Source: Vibrio sinaloensis DSM 21326
GTDB taxonomy: Bacteria; Pseudomonadota; Gammaproteobacteria; Enterobacterales; Vibrionaceae
Direction of reading: 5' to 3'
NCBI RefSeq assembly: GCF_000189275.1
Contig: NZ_AEVT01000031.1
Span: forward strand, 19,546-83,545
Length of the DNA: 64,000 nt
Each line of letters begins with the position of its first letter. The stretch's first letter is position 1. The position numbers were made by a program, and so were the translations under genes. The notes below the pieces were generated by a model that saw nothing but the letters and a program-made list of their open reading frames with translations, did no database searches and was not told the DNA's origin. This document shows, in pieces, positions 17,114 to 27,239 of this stretch.

Positions 17114-18924
17114 CGCACTAGATGCTTAAACTGTAACTCGACTAACCTTTGGTATAGGTCACAGCTTTGCATCAATTCAAGGTGAGTACCAATATCGACC
17201 AGTTGACCGTGTTCTAATACTGCGATTTGATCCGCGTGTTGGATGGTGGAAAGTCGATGGGCGATAATGATGGTTGTTCTGCCTTGCATCAGTTGGTCAA
17301 GCGCTTGTTGTACATGGTGTTCGCTTTCGCTGTCCAAGGCGCTGGTTGCTTCATCCAACAACAATATCGCTGGATCCTTTAATATCGCCCGTGCAATGGC
17401 GATGCGTTGCTTTTGGCCTCCTGAAAGACGTACACCACGCTCCCCTAAGAAACTCTGATACCCTTCTGGCAAGTTAACAATGAAGTCATGAGCGTGCGCT
17501 TTTTTCGCCGCCTCAATGACTTGTTCATCGGTCGCGTTGGGGTTGCCATAGCGAATGTTGTGCATTACGTCATTGCTAAACAGGGCTGGCTGCTGAGGCA
17601 CTAATGCCATCTGCTGACGCAACTGGCTGGGCTCGCAATCGCGTAAATCGATGCCACCAATACGCACTGTTCCGTGCTGAGGGTCGTAGAAACGCTGTAG
17701 CAACTCGAATAAGGTAGTTTTGCCGGCACCGGAAGGACCAACCAACGCCAGCACTTTCCCTTCTTGTACCGATAGGTTAAGTCCTTCAATCGCTGCACTG
17801 TCGGGACGTGACGGATAATGAAAAGTCACTTGGTCGAACTGCACATCGCTAGCCACTTGATCGAAACTATCGATAGGCTGCTCTGGCGCAGTAATATCGC
17901 TCTTCACCTGCAAAATCTCGATTAAGCGCTCTGTTGCCCCTGCGGCGCGTTGCAATTCACCAAGCACTTCCGATATTGTCGCCACCGACGACGCAACCAT
18001 AATGGCATAAAAGACAAACGCACCTAGGTCTCCTGCCGACATTGTACCTTGAATGACATCACTGCCTCCCACCCATAACATGCCTGCAATCGCACTAAAC
18101 ACAATCACAATTACGCCAGAAATCAGAATGGCACGTTGCTTTACCCGCCGACGGCCAATGTCATATGCACGCTCCACTTCTACGGCAAAGGCTTGTTTTT
18201 CCTGAGGCTCGTAACTGTAACTTTGTACGGTTTTAATATGTTCGATCGCTTCACCTGCGTAGCTACCGACATCGGCCATGGAGTCTTGGCTCTGACGCGA
18301 TAACGCCCGAACACGTCGGCCATAGAAAAGTATCGGAACCAGAACAAAAGGCACAGAGGCAAGCACAATCAGCGTCAACTTCACGTTCGTCGCAAACAAC
18401 ATCACAATCGCGCCAATACACATCAACGCGCTGCGCATCGCCATGGAAAATGACGAGCCAATAATGCTTTGCAACAAGGTGGTATCGGTGGTGATACGCG
18501 ACATGATGTCACCACTGCCGTTGGTCTCAAAGTAACTTGGGTGAAGCCGAATAATGTGGTTAAACACCGCGAGGCGAATATCCGCACTGACTCTTTCGCC
18601 AACCGACGACACCAAGTAAAAACGAAAGAATGTACCAATCGATATCAAAACCGTAATCAACAAAATAAACTGGATCGCACTGCCAAGCTCTGCGGTTGAC
18701 TGCTGGGCGAAGCCTTCATCTATGAGTATTCTCACGCCGTAACCAACCGACAAGGTTAATGATGCGGTGAAAATCAATGCTAGCAATGCTGCTGAGACTT
18801 TCAGCTTATAGGGGCGAATGAAAGCGGTCAGCTCAAGCAAGATGGCTAAGTTCTTGGATTTATCTTGCGCTGGCTTTTGGCTCGATGATACCGACATAGA
18901 GCTGGTGTTTGATTGCACGGACAT
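17110..18924 (-). CDS. ABC exporter, fused transmembrane and ATPase domains (MsbA/BmrA-like)
   Basis: In this 604-residue half-transporter, residues 30-330 hold six membrane helices. The ATPase follows with Walker A GPSGAGKTT, Q-loop VPQQPALFS, signature LSGGQKQRIAIARA, Walker B ILLLDEATSALD and the switch His in IIAHRLST. It works as a homodimer exporting lipids or drugs from the inner membrane; the substrate cannot be read from sequence. AAGG precedes the ATG. It has no operon partners. Confidence 0.93.
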   Translation of the reverse strand: MSVQSNTSSMSVSSSQKPAQDKSKNLAILLELTAFIRPYKLKVSAALLALIFTASLTLSVGYGVRILIDEGFAQQSTAELGSAIQFILLITVLISIGTFFRFYLVSSVGERVSADIRLAVFNHIIRLHPSYFETNGSGDIMSRITTDTTLLQSIIGSSFSMAMRSALMCIGAIVMLFATNVKLTLIVLASVPFVLVPILFYGRRVRALSRQSQDSMADVGSYAGEAIEHIKTVQSYSYEPQEKQAFAVEVERAYDIGRRRVKQRAILISGVIVIVFSAIAGMLWVGGSDVIQGTMSAGDLGAFVFYAIMVASSVATISEVLGELQRAAGATERLIEILQVKSDITAPEQPIDSFDQVASDVQFDQVTFHYPSRPDSAAIEGLNLSVQEGKVLALVGPSGAGKTTLFELLQRFYDPQHGTVRIGGIDLRDCEPSQLRQQMALVPQQPALFSNDVMHNIRYGNPNATDEQVIEAAKKAHAHDFIVNLPEGYQSFLGERGVRLSGGQKQRIAIARAILKDPAILLLDEATSALDSESEHHVQQALDQLMQGRTTIIIAHRLSTIQHADQIAVLEHGQLVDIGTHLELMQSCDLYQRLVELQFKHLVR

Positions 18925-19081
18925 GTGACCTTATGGTTCTTGATAGGCTTAGTCAGCTTACCACCAGCTCGGATTGGCAGACAGTTTTTACGCACGCTTC
19001 TGATACATAACCCAACAATTCCCGCGGTTTACATCACTCAATGTTGGCGTATGATAGCGAGCCTATCAGGCCAGATTGAGA

Positions 19082-19987
19082 ATGACCATGCCATCATCCG
19101 CTACCACCACGATCCCTGTCGGGGTTCGCTTTATGTTGCTTTCCGCATTGGGCTTTGCACTGATGTCAGCGTGCGTCAAATACGTAAGTGAACATGGCAT
19201 ACCGGTGTTTGAAATCGTAGCCGCCCGAGCCTTGGTCTCTCTTATCATCAGTTACCTAGACATCAAACGTAAACGTTTGTCGGTGTGGGGCAACAACAAG
19301 CCTTTACTCATGCTACGCGGCTCTGTCGGTACCGTGGCATTAATGTGCGTCTACTATTCGGTCACGACACTGCCACTCGCCGAAGCGACCATCTTGCAAT
19401 ACGTACATCCTGTTTTTACTGCTTTGCTCGGTGTACTGTTCTTAAAGGAGCGCATTCAAGGTGCGACTATGATCTGCATTGCTTTGTGTCTAGCCGGCCT
19501 TGGGCTCATGGTGCAACCAAGCATGGCACAAGGTTCTGGTCATGAATTGCCGTTATTCAGTGTCATGATGGCGCTGCTCGGCGCCTTGGGTAGCTCTATC
19601 GCCTACGTAGTGGTAAGAAAACTTAGCCAGACCGAAGACAGCTCGGTGATCATCTTTTACTTCCCACTAGTGGCACTGCCAACGTCGGTATTTTTGATGT
19701 GGCAAGATTTCGTCATGCCTAGCCTTTATCTCACTTTGATGCTGGTGTTGGTAGGGGTGTTTACGCAAATTGGACAATATGGCTTAACCAAAGCCATGCA
19801 AACCCAAGCTGCGGGTAAGGCTTCGGCATACTCTTACGTTCAGATTGTTTTCTCTACCCTCATTGGCGTTTGGATATTCAATGAAATTCCATCTATTTGG
19901 ACTTATTTAGGCGGCGGTCTTATTGTAACGGGCGCACTGATCAACGTATTTGGCAAGAAACTGATCCCTAGTAAACGACCGGCTTAA
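19082..19987 (+). CDS. EamA/DMT-family inner-membrane transporter
   Basis: The protein has about 301 residues, ten hydrophobic segments and the internal duplication of EamA proteins (PLAEATILQYVHPVFTALLG in the first half; a matching AGKASAYSYVQIVFSTLIG in the second). A TTG at 19076 extends the frame by two codons, but the ATG at 19082 is more likely. The substrate is unknown; relatives export metabolites or amino acids. Confidence 0.87.
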   Translation: MTMPSSATTTIPVGVRFMLLSALGFALMSACVKYVSEHGIPVFEIVAARALVSLIISYLDIKRKRLSVWGNNKPLLMLRGSVGTVALMCVYYSVTTLPLAEATILQYVHPVFTALLGVLFLKERIQGATMICIALCLAGLGLMVQPSMAQGSGHELPLFSVMMALLGALGSSIAYVVVRKLSQTEDSSVIIFYFPLVALPTSVFLMWQDFVMPSLYLTLMLVLVGVFTQIGQYGLTKAMQTQAAGKASAYSYVQIVFSTLIGVWIFNEIPSIWTYLGGGLIVTGALINVFGKKLIPSKRPA

Positions 19988-20114
19988 TGTGCGGCTTGGG
20001 CTGGCGATACTCTTAGACCTCACAATACCAGCGTGTTTTTGTCCACAAAAATGCGCTGCTGCGTCGATTTATGGCAAACTGATCAACTATTGATAGATGC
20101 AATAAATAAAGCTC

Positions 20115-21068
20115 ATGGAAGAGTATCAGCAGCAAATTGCGCAGCTTGAAGAAAAAGTTGCTCAGTTAGAACGTGAAAAACAGCGCTTAGAAGAAAAGCT
20201 CAACGCTGCTCTCGATGGCACAGGATTGTGCTTATGGGAGCAAGACGTCCCAACTGGCAAGCTCAGAATTTTCAACATGGAGTGGGGAAAGATGCTTGGC
20301 TACCAACCACATGAGTTGGAAGCCACGGTCGATGTATGGAAAAGTAAGCTTCACCCTGAAGATTATGATCTGGCCGTAGGTGCATTTGAAGCGCATTTAA
20401 ATGGTGACGCAGATACCTATCAAGTGGTTCATCGAATGATGCACAAAGATGGTAGCCACAGTTGGGTGTCCGATAGAGGTAGAATCATTGAATATGATCA
20501 CCAAGGTCAGCCACTTCGCATTATGGGTACCCACATCGATATCACTAACGAAAAGCGTTACGAACAAGAGCTGGCAAAGCTAGCCAATGAAGACCCCCTC
20601 ACCGGATTGTTCAATCGCCAAGCGCTAAAAAATCACTTTGAGGCCTACTCGAAACAGAACGGCCAGCAACGCTCTGCACTGATGTTTATCGACCTCGATG
20701 ACTTTAAACAGGTCAACGATCATCTCGGCCATAAAGCGGGCGATTTAGTCTTAATTGAAGTCGCCAACTGGTTGCGCCAATATGCCCCGCCCTCAGCATT
20801 CATCGCTCGACTGGGTGGCGATGAGTTTGTCATTCTTGCTAGCGAACAACCCCAAGATGAACTCAACCGCTTCGCAGACCACCTTCTCAGTCAAGCATCG
20901 CAACCCATCCTGCTGGATAATGGGGAAGCAAAAATTGGGTTCAGTATTGGTATCTGCTATTTTCAATCATCTTTGCACCCATTTGAAGAACTGTATGTGG
21001 CCGCAGACAAAGCCATGTATCAGGTTAAGCAAACAGGTAAGAACGGTGTAGTCAGCATCACGATGTAA
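20115..21068 (+). CDS. PAS-GGDEF diguanylate cyclase
   Basis: The 317-residue protein opens with a charged coiled coil (about residues 1-35, EEYQQQIAQLEEKVAQLERE), then a PAS domain with PAC motif (to about residue 150, GTHIDITNEKRYEQE), then GGDEF (DPLTGLFNR, LARLGGDEFVIL). The intact GGDEF signature predicts c-di-GMP synthesis. No RxxD inhibitory site is found five residues before it. There are no membrane segments, so it is cytoplasmic. Confidence 0.92.
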   Translation: MEEYQQQIAQLEEKVAQLEREKQRLEEKLNAALDGTGLCLWEQDVPTGKLRIFNMEWGKMLGYQPHELEATVDVWKSKLHPEDYDLAVGAFEAHLNGDADTYQVVHRMMHKDGSHSWVSDRGRIIEYDHQGQPLRIMGTHIDITNEKRYEQELAKLANEDPLTGLFNRQALKNHFEAYSKQNGQQRSALMFIDLDDFKQVNDHLGHKAGDLVLIEVANWLRQYAPPSAFIARLGGDEFVILASEQPQDELNRFADHLLSQASQPILLDNGEAKIGFSIGICYFQSSLHPFEELYVAADKAMYQVKQTGKNGVVSITM

Positions 21069-21079
21069 CCGAAGATCAA

Positions 21080-22006
21080 TCAATGCGTGCGCTGTTTTAG
21101 GCGCACACCAGCTTTAGAGCCCATGGCCTTTGGTAACAGTGCGCAACCAATGTTAGCCACGATAATGATCATCAGCCCGAGCAACTGGCTAGCTTGATAA
21201 CTCTCTTGATAAAACAGCACTTGCCACAAGGCGGTAAAAATCAGATTGGTGTAAATTAAAGGGGCCAACTGCGAGTTAGATTGCGCCATTTTATACGCCT
21301 TTGAGCGAAACACTTGGGTATTAATGATCAACAACGCTAACGCTATTAAGGTTGCAATTAACAATCCGTCGCTGGCCGTTGACGTGTGGACAAGTTCAAC
21401 TTGATTCCAAACGCTGAACATTAGAAATGGTACAAGCACTACCGCCGCAAACAAGAAGGTCCAAAAGTTTATTTCAAACGCATTTAAGCTGGTTTTACTG
21501 GCGCGATAGAGAGCCAATTGCGAGCCCGCATTAAACATACCCGCCGCTAAGCCGACCAGCAGTTCAACCCTGAAGTTGACTCCCGATACGTCACCTGCCA
21601 ATAAGACAACACCAACAAATGTCATCAACAGCCCGAGGATATTCAAGCGACTCACTTTCACGGAAAAGATTAATTTTTCTAACAAAGGGATGAACATCGG
21701 ACCCGTGCTAAATAACACCACGCTCTCAACCAGGCTGAGATGAGTAAGAGAGTAGATAAAACACATCTGGCACAAGCCAATACATACTGCCCTTGCCCAC
21801 AGAGGTTGCAGTAACTTTCTCTCTGGTAAACGCAGAGACTGACGAAATACAACCACCAGCAACAGAGCCGCAGGCACAATAAAGCGAAGAAAACTCAGTA
21901 GACTGGCTTCCATATGTTGGCTAAGAAATTTGGAAAACAAGCCGGTTAATGACAAACTGAATGTTGAAGACAACATAAACAAAACTGGGTACAACTGATT
22001 CGACAT
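21080..22006 (-). CDS. EamA/DMT-family transporter
   Basis: The 308-residue protein has ten hydrophobic segments in two EamA repeats (THLSLVESVVLFSTGPMFIP; SNSQLAPLIYTNLIFTALW). It is convergent with the PAS-GGDEF gene (11 bp apart) and divergent from a LysR regulator, which probably controls it. This layout is common for small-molecule exporters, but the substrate is not evident. Confidence 0.87.
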   Translation of the reverse strand: MSNQLYPVLFMLSSTFSLSLTGLFSKFLSQHMEASLLSFLRFIVPAALLLVVVFRQSLRLPERKLLQPLWARAVCIGLCQMCFIYSLTHLSLVESVVLFSTGPMFIPLLEKLIFSVKVSRLNILGLLMTFVGVVLLAGDVSGVNFRVELLVGLAAGMFNAGSQLALYRASKTSLNAFEINFWTFLFAAVVLVPFLMFSVWNQVELVHTSTASDGLLIATLIALALLIINTQVFRSKAYKMAQSNSQLAPLIYTNLIFTALWQVLFYQESYQASQLLGLMIIIVANIGCALLPKAMGSKAGVRLKQRTH

Positions 22007-22068
22007 AACTCCTCCCGTATTGGCGCTAAGTCTAGGGGTAACCAGAAAAAATAAAAAACGCGTTATAT

Positions 22069-22083
22069 TTACACCAACTGTAA
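22069..22083 (+). promoter_or_regulatory. LysR-type operator
   Basis: TTACA-CCAAC-TGTAA is a perfect 15-bp inverted repeat containing T-N11-A, the LysR-family recognition pattern. It lies 14 bp before the lysR start and within the promoter of the divergent transporter. Confidence 0.65.
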
Positions 22084-22096
22084 GAAAAACTAACAG

Positions 22097-22984
22097 ATGA
22101 AAAACTACGCTCCACTCAAGTCTCTCTATTCATTTGTCGCCGTCGCCGAAACAGGCAGCATGACCGATGCCGCTAAAGCGCTGAACGTCAGCCATTCAGC
22201 CATTAGTCAGGCGATTAAATCTTTAGAGCATCAACTTGGGCAACCTCTGTTTCAGCGTGTAGGTAGAAACGTGGTGTTAAACGCCAATGGTCGCAAATAC
22301 TACAAACAAGTCGCCCCTGCGCTTGAGCAGATCGTCAGCGCAACACAAGACATAATAGGTGAGCAGCAAAGTCATCGATTAACTCTCAACATGGTCAACT
22401 CTTTGGCCATGCATTGGTGGATCCCTCGCGTAAATGAAATCAACCAATTTGCTCCGCAACTGGATATCCGGATCTCCACCTTAACTGGCAGCTTCGCAAT
22501 GGAGTATGAAGGCGTTGATGTAGCAATCATTCATGGTAAAACCGACGACTGGCAGGATTACTATTGTGAACTACTCGCAGAAGACGAATTAGTTATGGTA
22601 GCCAGCCCTGAGCTTCTCCAAACGGGTGATTCGCCTAAAACACTGATGCAGCGTTATCCCGCGATAATAGCAGCGAATGACAGACGCAAGCATGACTGGC
22701 AAGTCTGGTGTGAACACCATCAGCTACCCGTGCCAGACAGTGGACACAATTTGAGCTTTGCCGCTTCCGTTCAAGCTGTGCAAGCCAGCGTACGACGCTT
22801 GGGGGTATTCGTGACTCATAGACAATTTATCCGTGACGACGTCGCGCATGGACTATTGGTTGAGGTCGGCGACAGCGTTCTTAACCCTCATCAGGACTTC
22901 TACTTTGCTTGTCCCAAAGAGAAACTCAAAAACGAACATGTGCTGACGCTAAGAAGTTGGCTTCGTAATGCCTTCTCCGCCTGA
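22097..22984 (+). CDS. LysR-family transcriptional regulator
   Basis: The 295-residue protein has an N-terminal winged helix (residues 5-65: GSMTDAAKALNVSHSAISQAI) and a substrate-binding domain of the GcvA/AmpR-like type. It is divergent from the EamA transporter across 90 bp that contain a clear LysR box, so it likely regulates itself and that transporter. The effector is unknown. Confidence 0.92.
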   Translation: MKNYAPLKSLYSFVAVAETGSMTDAAKALNVSHSAISQAIKSLEHQLGQPLFQRVGRNVVLNANGRKYYKQVAPALEQIVSATQDIIGEQQSHRLTLNMVNSLAMHWWIPRVNEINQFAPQLDIRISTLTGSFAMEYEGVDVAIIHGKTDDWQDYYCELLAEDELVMVASPELLQTGDSPKTLMQRYPAIIAANDRRKHDWQVWCEHHQLPVPDSGHNLSFAASVQAVQASVRRLGVFVTHRQFIRDDVAHGLLVEVGDSVLNPHQDFYFACPKEKLKNEHVLTLRSWLRNAFSA

Positions 22985-23188
22985 TGGTCAGCTTTGCCCA
23001 TCGATAGGAAAAGGGCTGCTCACCGTTAGCCGTTGGTAAACATAAGGCTAGCTCATCGGAAGCACCAATCCCCCCAACAAAATAACCACAATAAAATAGC
23101 AACAATTTTACTCATTCCACAGCACATCTCGGATTGCTTGGCTATCATTATGCATATGGTTTAATAAAATTAAAACGCAGGTGGCGCC

Positions 23189-26100
23189 ATGAAGAAGCTG
23201 TTAAATGCTTTATTGCCCAAAAGAGCAATGCCCCCTTCAACGGCAGACAACGGAATAAAAACCAGTATTCTCGACTTGTTGTCTGAAGGTTTGATCATTT
23301 TTGACGGACAACCGGACTCGCACGCCATTTTTTACGCCAACCCTTCATTTGTTGACTACTACAAAACCCCACTAAACCAAATCATAGGTTGTAAGGTCAG
23401 CGATTTCTTTTCTCGCTATACCGAAACCCCATTTATTCAAGCTCTACTCAATAGCCAAGATGCACACTTATCTATCCCCCTGAACGTAAAAATAGCAGTG
23501 GATGGTGAAGACAAATGGCTGAGCTTGCACGTTGAAGTAATGAATCAAAAGGCGCAGCAATCTAAGTATTATGTCTTGCGCCAGACCGATGTCACGCAAA
23601 TTCATCTTGTGCGCGAAGAGCTACGCCACTCAAACGCCCAACTGTCTCAGCTTGTCTCAAGTCAGAGCCGCAAGCTACATCAACATGACACTCAAATCGG
23701 TGTCATGTTTGAGCAGTCACTCGACAATATGCTACTGCTGGATGATGACCTCACGCTCATAGACATCAATGATGCAGCGCTCAAACTGTTTGGTCGCAGC
23801 AAGCAAAAAATAATTGGTCTTTCGGTATCTAGCCTTTTGAATGATTTTGATGATCAAGTCATCAAAGCGTCACTAGCAACAGCTGAAATGCACCGAGAAG
23901 TCCCGCTAGATACCATGTTGAAAGTAAAAAATCACATCGGCCTCAGTTCACTTTCTGGTTCCGTTCGCTACATAACAATTCGCAACCATGACAAAATCGT
24001 GCTCACCTTACGCGATGTCCATTCTCAGCACCTCGTTCAGAAGGAGCTACGCCGTAGCCAAAGCGAACTCGAACGAGTCTTACGTAATTTAAACTTGGCT
24101 ACCCAAGCTGGAGGAATTGGCATTTGGAGCTGGGACTTCACAACCAATGAGTTGGCCTGGGATGAGCGAATGTACGAAATGTATGGTGTCGACCCCAACA
24201 ACTGTGAAAACAACTATGCCATGTGGCAAGAGCGCGTGCTTGATGAAGACATCTATCCCGCCGAGCAAGCACTCAATGACGCTAGAGAAAGGCTAAGCCA
24301 GTTTAATGCGGAGTTTCGAATCCAATTACCAAGCGGGGAGATTCGTTGGATAAAAGCGGCGGCAGATGTTTTGTTTGACCACAACGGTGAAAATCCAATC
24401 GGTATGGGTGGCGTTAATATCGACATCACTAAAGAGAAGAATGCGCAAGAAAACTTTCGTCATGAAAGTGAAACCGCATTAGCCGCTAGCGAAGCCAAGT
24501 CGATGTTTTTAGCCAATATGAGCCACGAAATCCGCACCCCGATGAACGGTGTCGTCGGTATGTTGAGTTTACTTAGTGAAACCGAGCTCAACACTGAGCA
24601 GAAAAACATGGTGACCACCATCAAAGACTCGGCGCTCACTCTGCTGCATATCATCAACGATATCTTAGATTTTTCGAAAATTGAAGCGGGGCAAATGTCT
24701 TTGGAAAGCGTTCCCGTCGAACTGCAAAAGCTGATCGAAAGAACGCTGGATGTGTTATGCCTGCAAGCGAGTAACAAAGGTATTGAACTGTATCTCACCT
24801 ACGATGCTAATTTACCTAAAGTCATTATGAGCGATAGCGTACGCCTAAGTCAGGTACTGCTCAATATCATTGGCAACGCCGTCAAGTTCACTGACAGTAA
24901 TGACGACGTTAAAGGCAAAGTATGGGTTTCTGCGACACTCAATGATCATGAAATTGCACCATATATAGAGATCATCGTGGAAGACAACGGCATCGGTATG
25001 ACCGAAGAGCAGATGAAGCGGCTGTTTAATGCGTTTACTCAAGCCGATACCAGCACCACTCGATTGTATGGCGGCACTGGTTTAGGGTTGTCGATTACTA
25101 ACTCTCTGCTCGAATTGATGGGGGGTAACATCAAAGTCGATAGTCACCATGGATCCGGGAGTCGCTTTTACATTGAGCTACCATTTATACCCGCCGAAGA
25201 CGAGCCTCATGATCCTGTTCCCGACTACCTCGCGGGTGCAAAACTGCTGTTCGTCACACAAGATGACAACATAGCGACCTTTAGTGACATCAATGTCTCT
25301 CAATATCGCTGTAAGAGTCGTGTAGTCCCGACCATGCAGAAGGCACTCACAGTATTGCAATACGCCGCCAAGAATCAAGCTTCGCTTGACGCCATCATCA
25401 TAGGCCCAGATCTGTTCCACTTTTTCCATGAGCACCCCATCGCCAAATTCAACTCACCTTTGTTAGAAAAACAAAAGTTTATCTACCTAACACGAGAGCC
25501 AGGAGGAGAGGTCGGACTCGTCAACGAAAACAGTTATGTGATGGCATGTAGCCCGCTTAAACCCAGTGAGCTCTTTACCGCAATAGGTGTAATCCGTGGA
25601 AAAATTAGTTGCTCTTACAAAGAGGCAATCGAGAGCAGTCCATTGGACAAACAAGATCAAGAGTCTGAGCAAGGCCTGATACTCGTGGTCGATGACCAAT
25701 CAACTAACCGAGATGTAATTAGCAGACAGTTGGATTATCTAGGTTACCAATGCGAGCTCGCCGTCCACGGCCAAGAAGCACTTCAGAAATGGAAGACGGG
25801 CAACTTCGACTTAATCCTCACAGATTGCCATATGCCCGTCATGGATGGCTACGAGCTATCGAAGCAAGTTCGCCTATGTGAGCGACAAGACAAATCTCTA
25901 GGTCATATCCCCATTGTGGCCATCACGGCGAATGCTCTGGTCGAGGCGTCTGAGCAATGTATTGCTGCTGGGATGGACGATTACTTGACCAAACCCGTAG
26001 AGCTCAAAACACTGTCTGAAACGATAAAGAGGTGGATGCTTATTTCACCAATGCCCAATGAAGCCAGCGCGAGCAAAGAACAAGAATGTCTCATTGCGGT

Positions 26101-26485
26101 CGAAGATCTGCAAACCTCTCAACCAGACCCAATAAGCCTGAAAGCCCTAGAGCAAATTTTAGGGACCTGCGACCAAGGTATTTTGGCGCCACTGCTTGCA
26201 GGTTATTGGGACTCAGTCCAAGAAGATATGTCATTGATCGACCAAGCACTTTCCACTCAACAAGCGGAATCATTACAACAAATCGCTCATGCAGCGAAAG
26301 GGGCAGCACGATCAGCAGGCGCTGAGCCGTTAGCCAATTATTTTGAGTCGTTGCAGCACAACGCATTGAGTCAAGATTGGGAGCAACTTAGCGAAACGAT
26401 CAATGCCAGCCACAAGGAAGTGCAGCGCCTTGCACATTATCTAGTGAACCACTCATATATCGACAATACGGAAGTGACATTATGA
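23189..26485 (+). CDS. Hybrid sensor histidine kinase: three PAS, HisKA, HATPase, receiver, Hpt
   Basis: This 1098-residue phosphorelay kinase has no clear membrane helices. PAS-like domains cover about 25-145, 175-290 and 300-425 (the last ends in GVNIDITKEKNAQ). The phospho-acceptor His is H446 in MSHEIRTPMNG. The ATPase boxes are DNGIGMTEE and GGTGLGLSI. Residues about 690-810 look like a decayed receiver. A functional receiver follows with D879 (TDCHMPVMDG) and TKPVELK, and the Hpt His is H1034 (IAHAAKGAARSAGA). Its stop overlaps the start of the next response regulator by 4 bp, so they form one relay. Confidence 0.93.
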   Translation: MKKLLNALLPKRAMPPSTADNGIKTSILDLLSEGLIIFDGQPDSHAIFYANPSFVDYYKTPLNQIIGCKVSDFFSRYTETPFIQALLNSQDAHLSIPLNVKIAVDGEDKWLSLHVEVMNQKAQQSKYYVLRQTDVTQIHLVREELRHSNAQLSQLVSSQSRKLHQHDTQIGVMFEQSLDNMLLLDDDLTLIDINDAALKLFGRSKQKIIGLSVSSLLNDFDDQVIKASLATAEMHREVPLDTMLKVKNHIGLSSLSGSVRYITIRNHDKIVLTLRDVHSQHLVQKELRRSQSELERVLRNLNLATQAGGIGIWSWDFTTNELAWDERMYEMYGVDPNNCENNYAMWQERVLDEDIYPAEQALNDARERLSQFNAEFRIQLPSGEIRWIKAAADVLFDHNGENPIGMGGVNIDITKEKNAQENFRHESETALAASEAKSMFLANMSHEIRTPMNGVVGMLSLLSETELNTEQKNMVTTIKDSALTLLHIINDILDFSKIEAGQMSLESVPVELQKLIERTLDVLCLQASNKGIELYLTYDANLPKVIMSDSVRLSQVLLNIIGNAVKFTDSNDDVKGKVWVSATLNDHEIAPYIEIIVEDNGIGMTEEQMKRLFNAFTQADTSTTRLYGGTGLGLSITNSLLELMGGNIKVDSHHGSGSRFYIELPFIPAEDEPHDPVPDYLAGAKLLFVTQDDNIATFSDINVSQYRCKSRVVPTMQKALTVLQYAAKNQASLDAIIIGPDLFHFFHEHPIAKFNSPLLEKQKFIYLTREPGGEVGLVNENSYVMACSPLKPSELFTAIGVIRGKISCSYKEAIESSPLDKQDQESEQGLILVVDDQSTNRDVISRQLDYLGYQCELAVHGQEALQKWKTGNFDLILTDCHMPVMDGYELSKQVRLCERQDKSLGHIPIVAITANALVEASEQCIAAGMDDYLTKPVELKTLSETIKRWMLISPMPNEASASKEQECLIAVEDLQTSQPDPISLKALEQILGTCDQGILAPLLAGYWDSVQEDMSLIDQALSTQQAESLQQIAHAAKGAARSAGAEPLANYFESLQHNALSQDWEQLSETINASHKEVQRLAHYLVNHSYIDNTEVTL

Positions 26486-27189
26486 GTCAATTTGATCCCA
26501 CATTATTTACCATTCTCGTCGTTGAGGACCATAAGTTCTCTCGTCAGGCACTCATTGGCATGTTAGTCCGCAGTGGCTACGAAAATGTCCTATCGGCTAA
26601 AGATGGTCAGGAAGCCATCGATAAATGTAATCGAAATCATATAGATCTGATCATTACCGATATTAATATGCCCAAGGTTAATGGCCTCGAATTGATAAAA
26701 TCTATACGACAAGCCAGCACTCAAATAGCCAATCATACCAGCATCCTTGCTGTCACAACCCTTTCAGACACCAGCACAATTTCCGCCTGTATGACACTCG
26801 AAGTTGATGCGTTTCTTGTTAAGCCAATTTCCGTCAAGTGCGTGCAAGAAAAAATCCAGTCTGCGGTTTGTGCTCCCAAGACGCTATTTCAGCAGCACCT
26901 CTATGAAGCCGTGGATACCCATATTTCACTGTCGGTTCCGTCTGAGGAAAAAGACAGCATCGAGAAAATTCGTCAAATTCAAAGTGAGGTGCACGAGCTC
27001 ACCACATTGTCTGATCTTCGTGACGGCATGACATTAGTCTATGACATCAATGCCAATAACGGAGGCTGCTTGCTGAAAGCTGGTACCGTGTTAAACGAAA
27101 AGCTAATTAAACGATTATTCGAACTGAGCTCAATTATCGATTTCAAGACGCTACACGTCCGCGTAGACCAAAAGCAACTGGCCGTTTAG
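26482..27189 (+). CDS. Response regulator with receiver and DUF3391-like C-terminal region
   Basis: The 235-residue protein has a receiver at about 8-130 with D60 in LIITDINMPKVNG and the conserved Lys in FLVKPIS. The tail (about 170-235, LRDGMTLVYDINANNGGCLL then KAGTVLNEKLIKRL) resembles the short domain that precedes HD-GYP domains in RpfG-type proteins, but no HD-GYP domain follows. It is translationally coupled to the hybrid kinase, whose Hpt domain likely phosphorylates it. Output is probably by protein-protein contact; I see no DNA-binding domain. Confidence 0.88.
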   Translation: MSQFDPTLFTILVVEDHKFSRQALIGMLVRSGYENVLSAKDGQEAIDKCNRNHIDLIITDINMPKVNGLELIKSIRQASTQIANHTSILAVTTLSDTSTISACMTLEVDAFLVKPISVKCVQEKIQSAVCAPKTLFQQHLYEAVDTHISLSVPSEEKDSIEKIRQIQSEVHELTTLSDLRDGMTLVYDINANNGGCLLKAGTVLNEKLIKRLFELSSIIDFKTLHVRVDQKQLAV

Positions 27190-27202
27190 CTACCTAAAAG
27201 TC

Positions 27203-27231
27203 CGCCAGCTTAACGTAAACATAAGCTGGCG
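27203..27231. terminator. Hairpin between convergent genes
   Basis: A 10-bp perfect stem, CGCCAGCTTA (27203-27212) and TAAGCTGGCG (27222-27231), lies between the response regulator and the MFS gene. No strong U-run follows on either strand, so it is a weak or factor-aided terminator. Confidence 0.5.
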
Positions 27232-27239
27232 AACACCTA

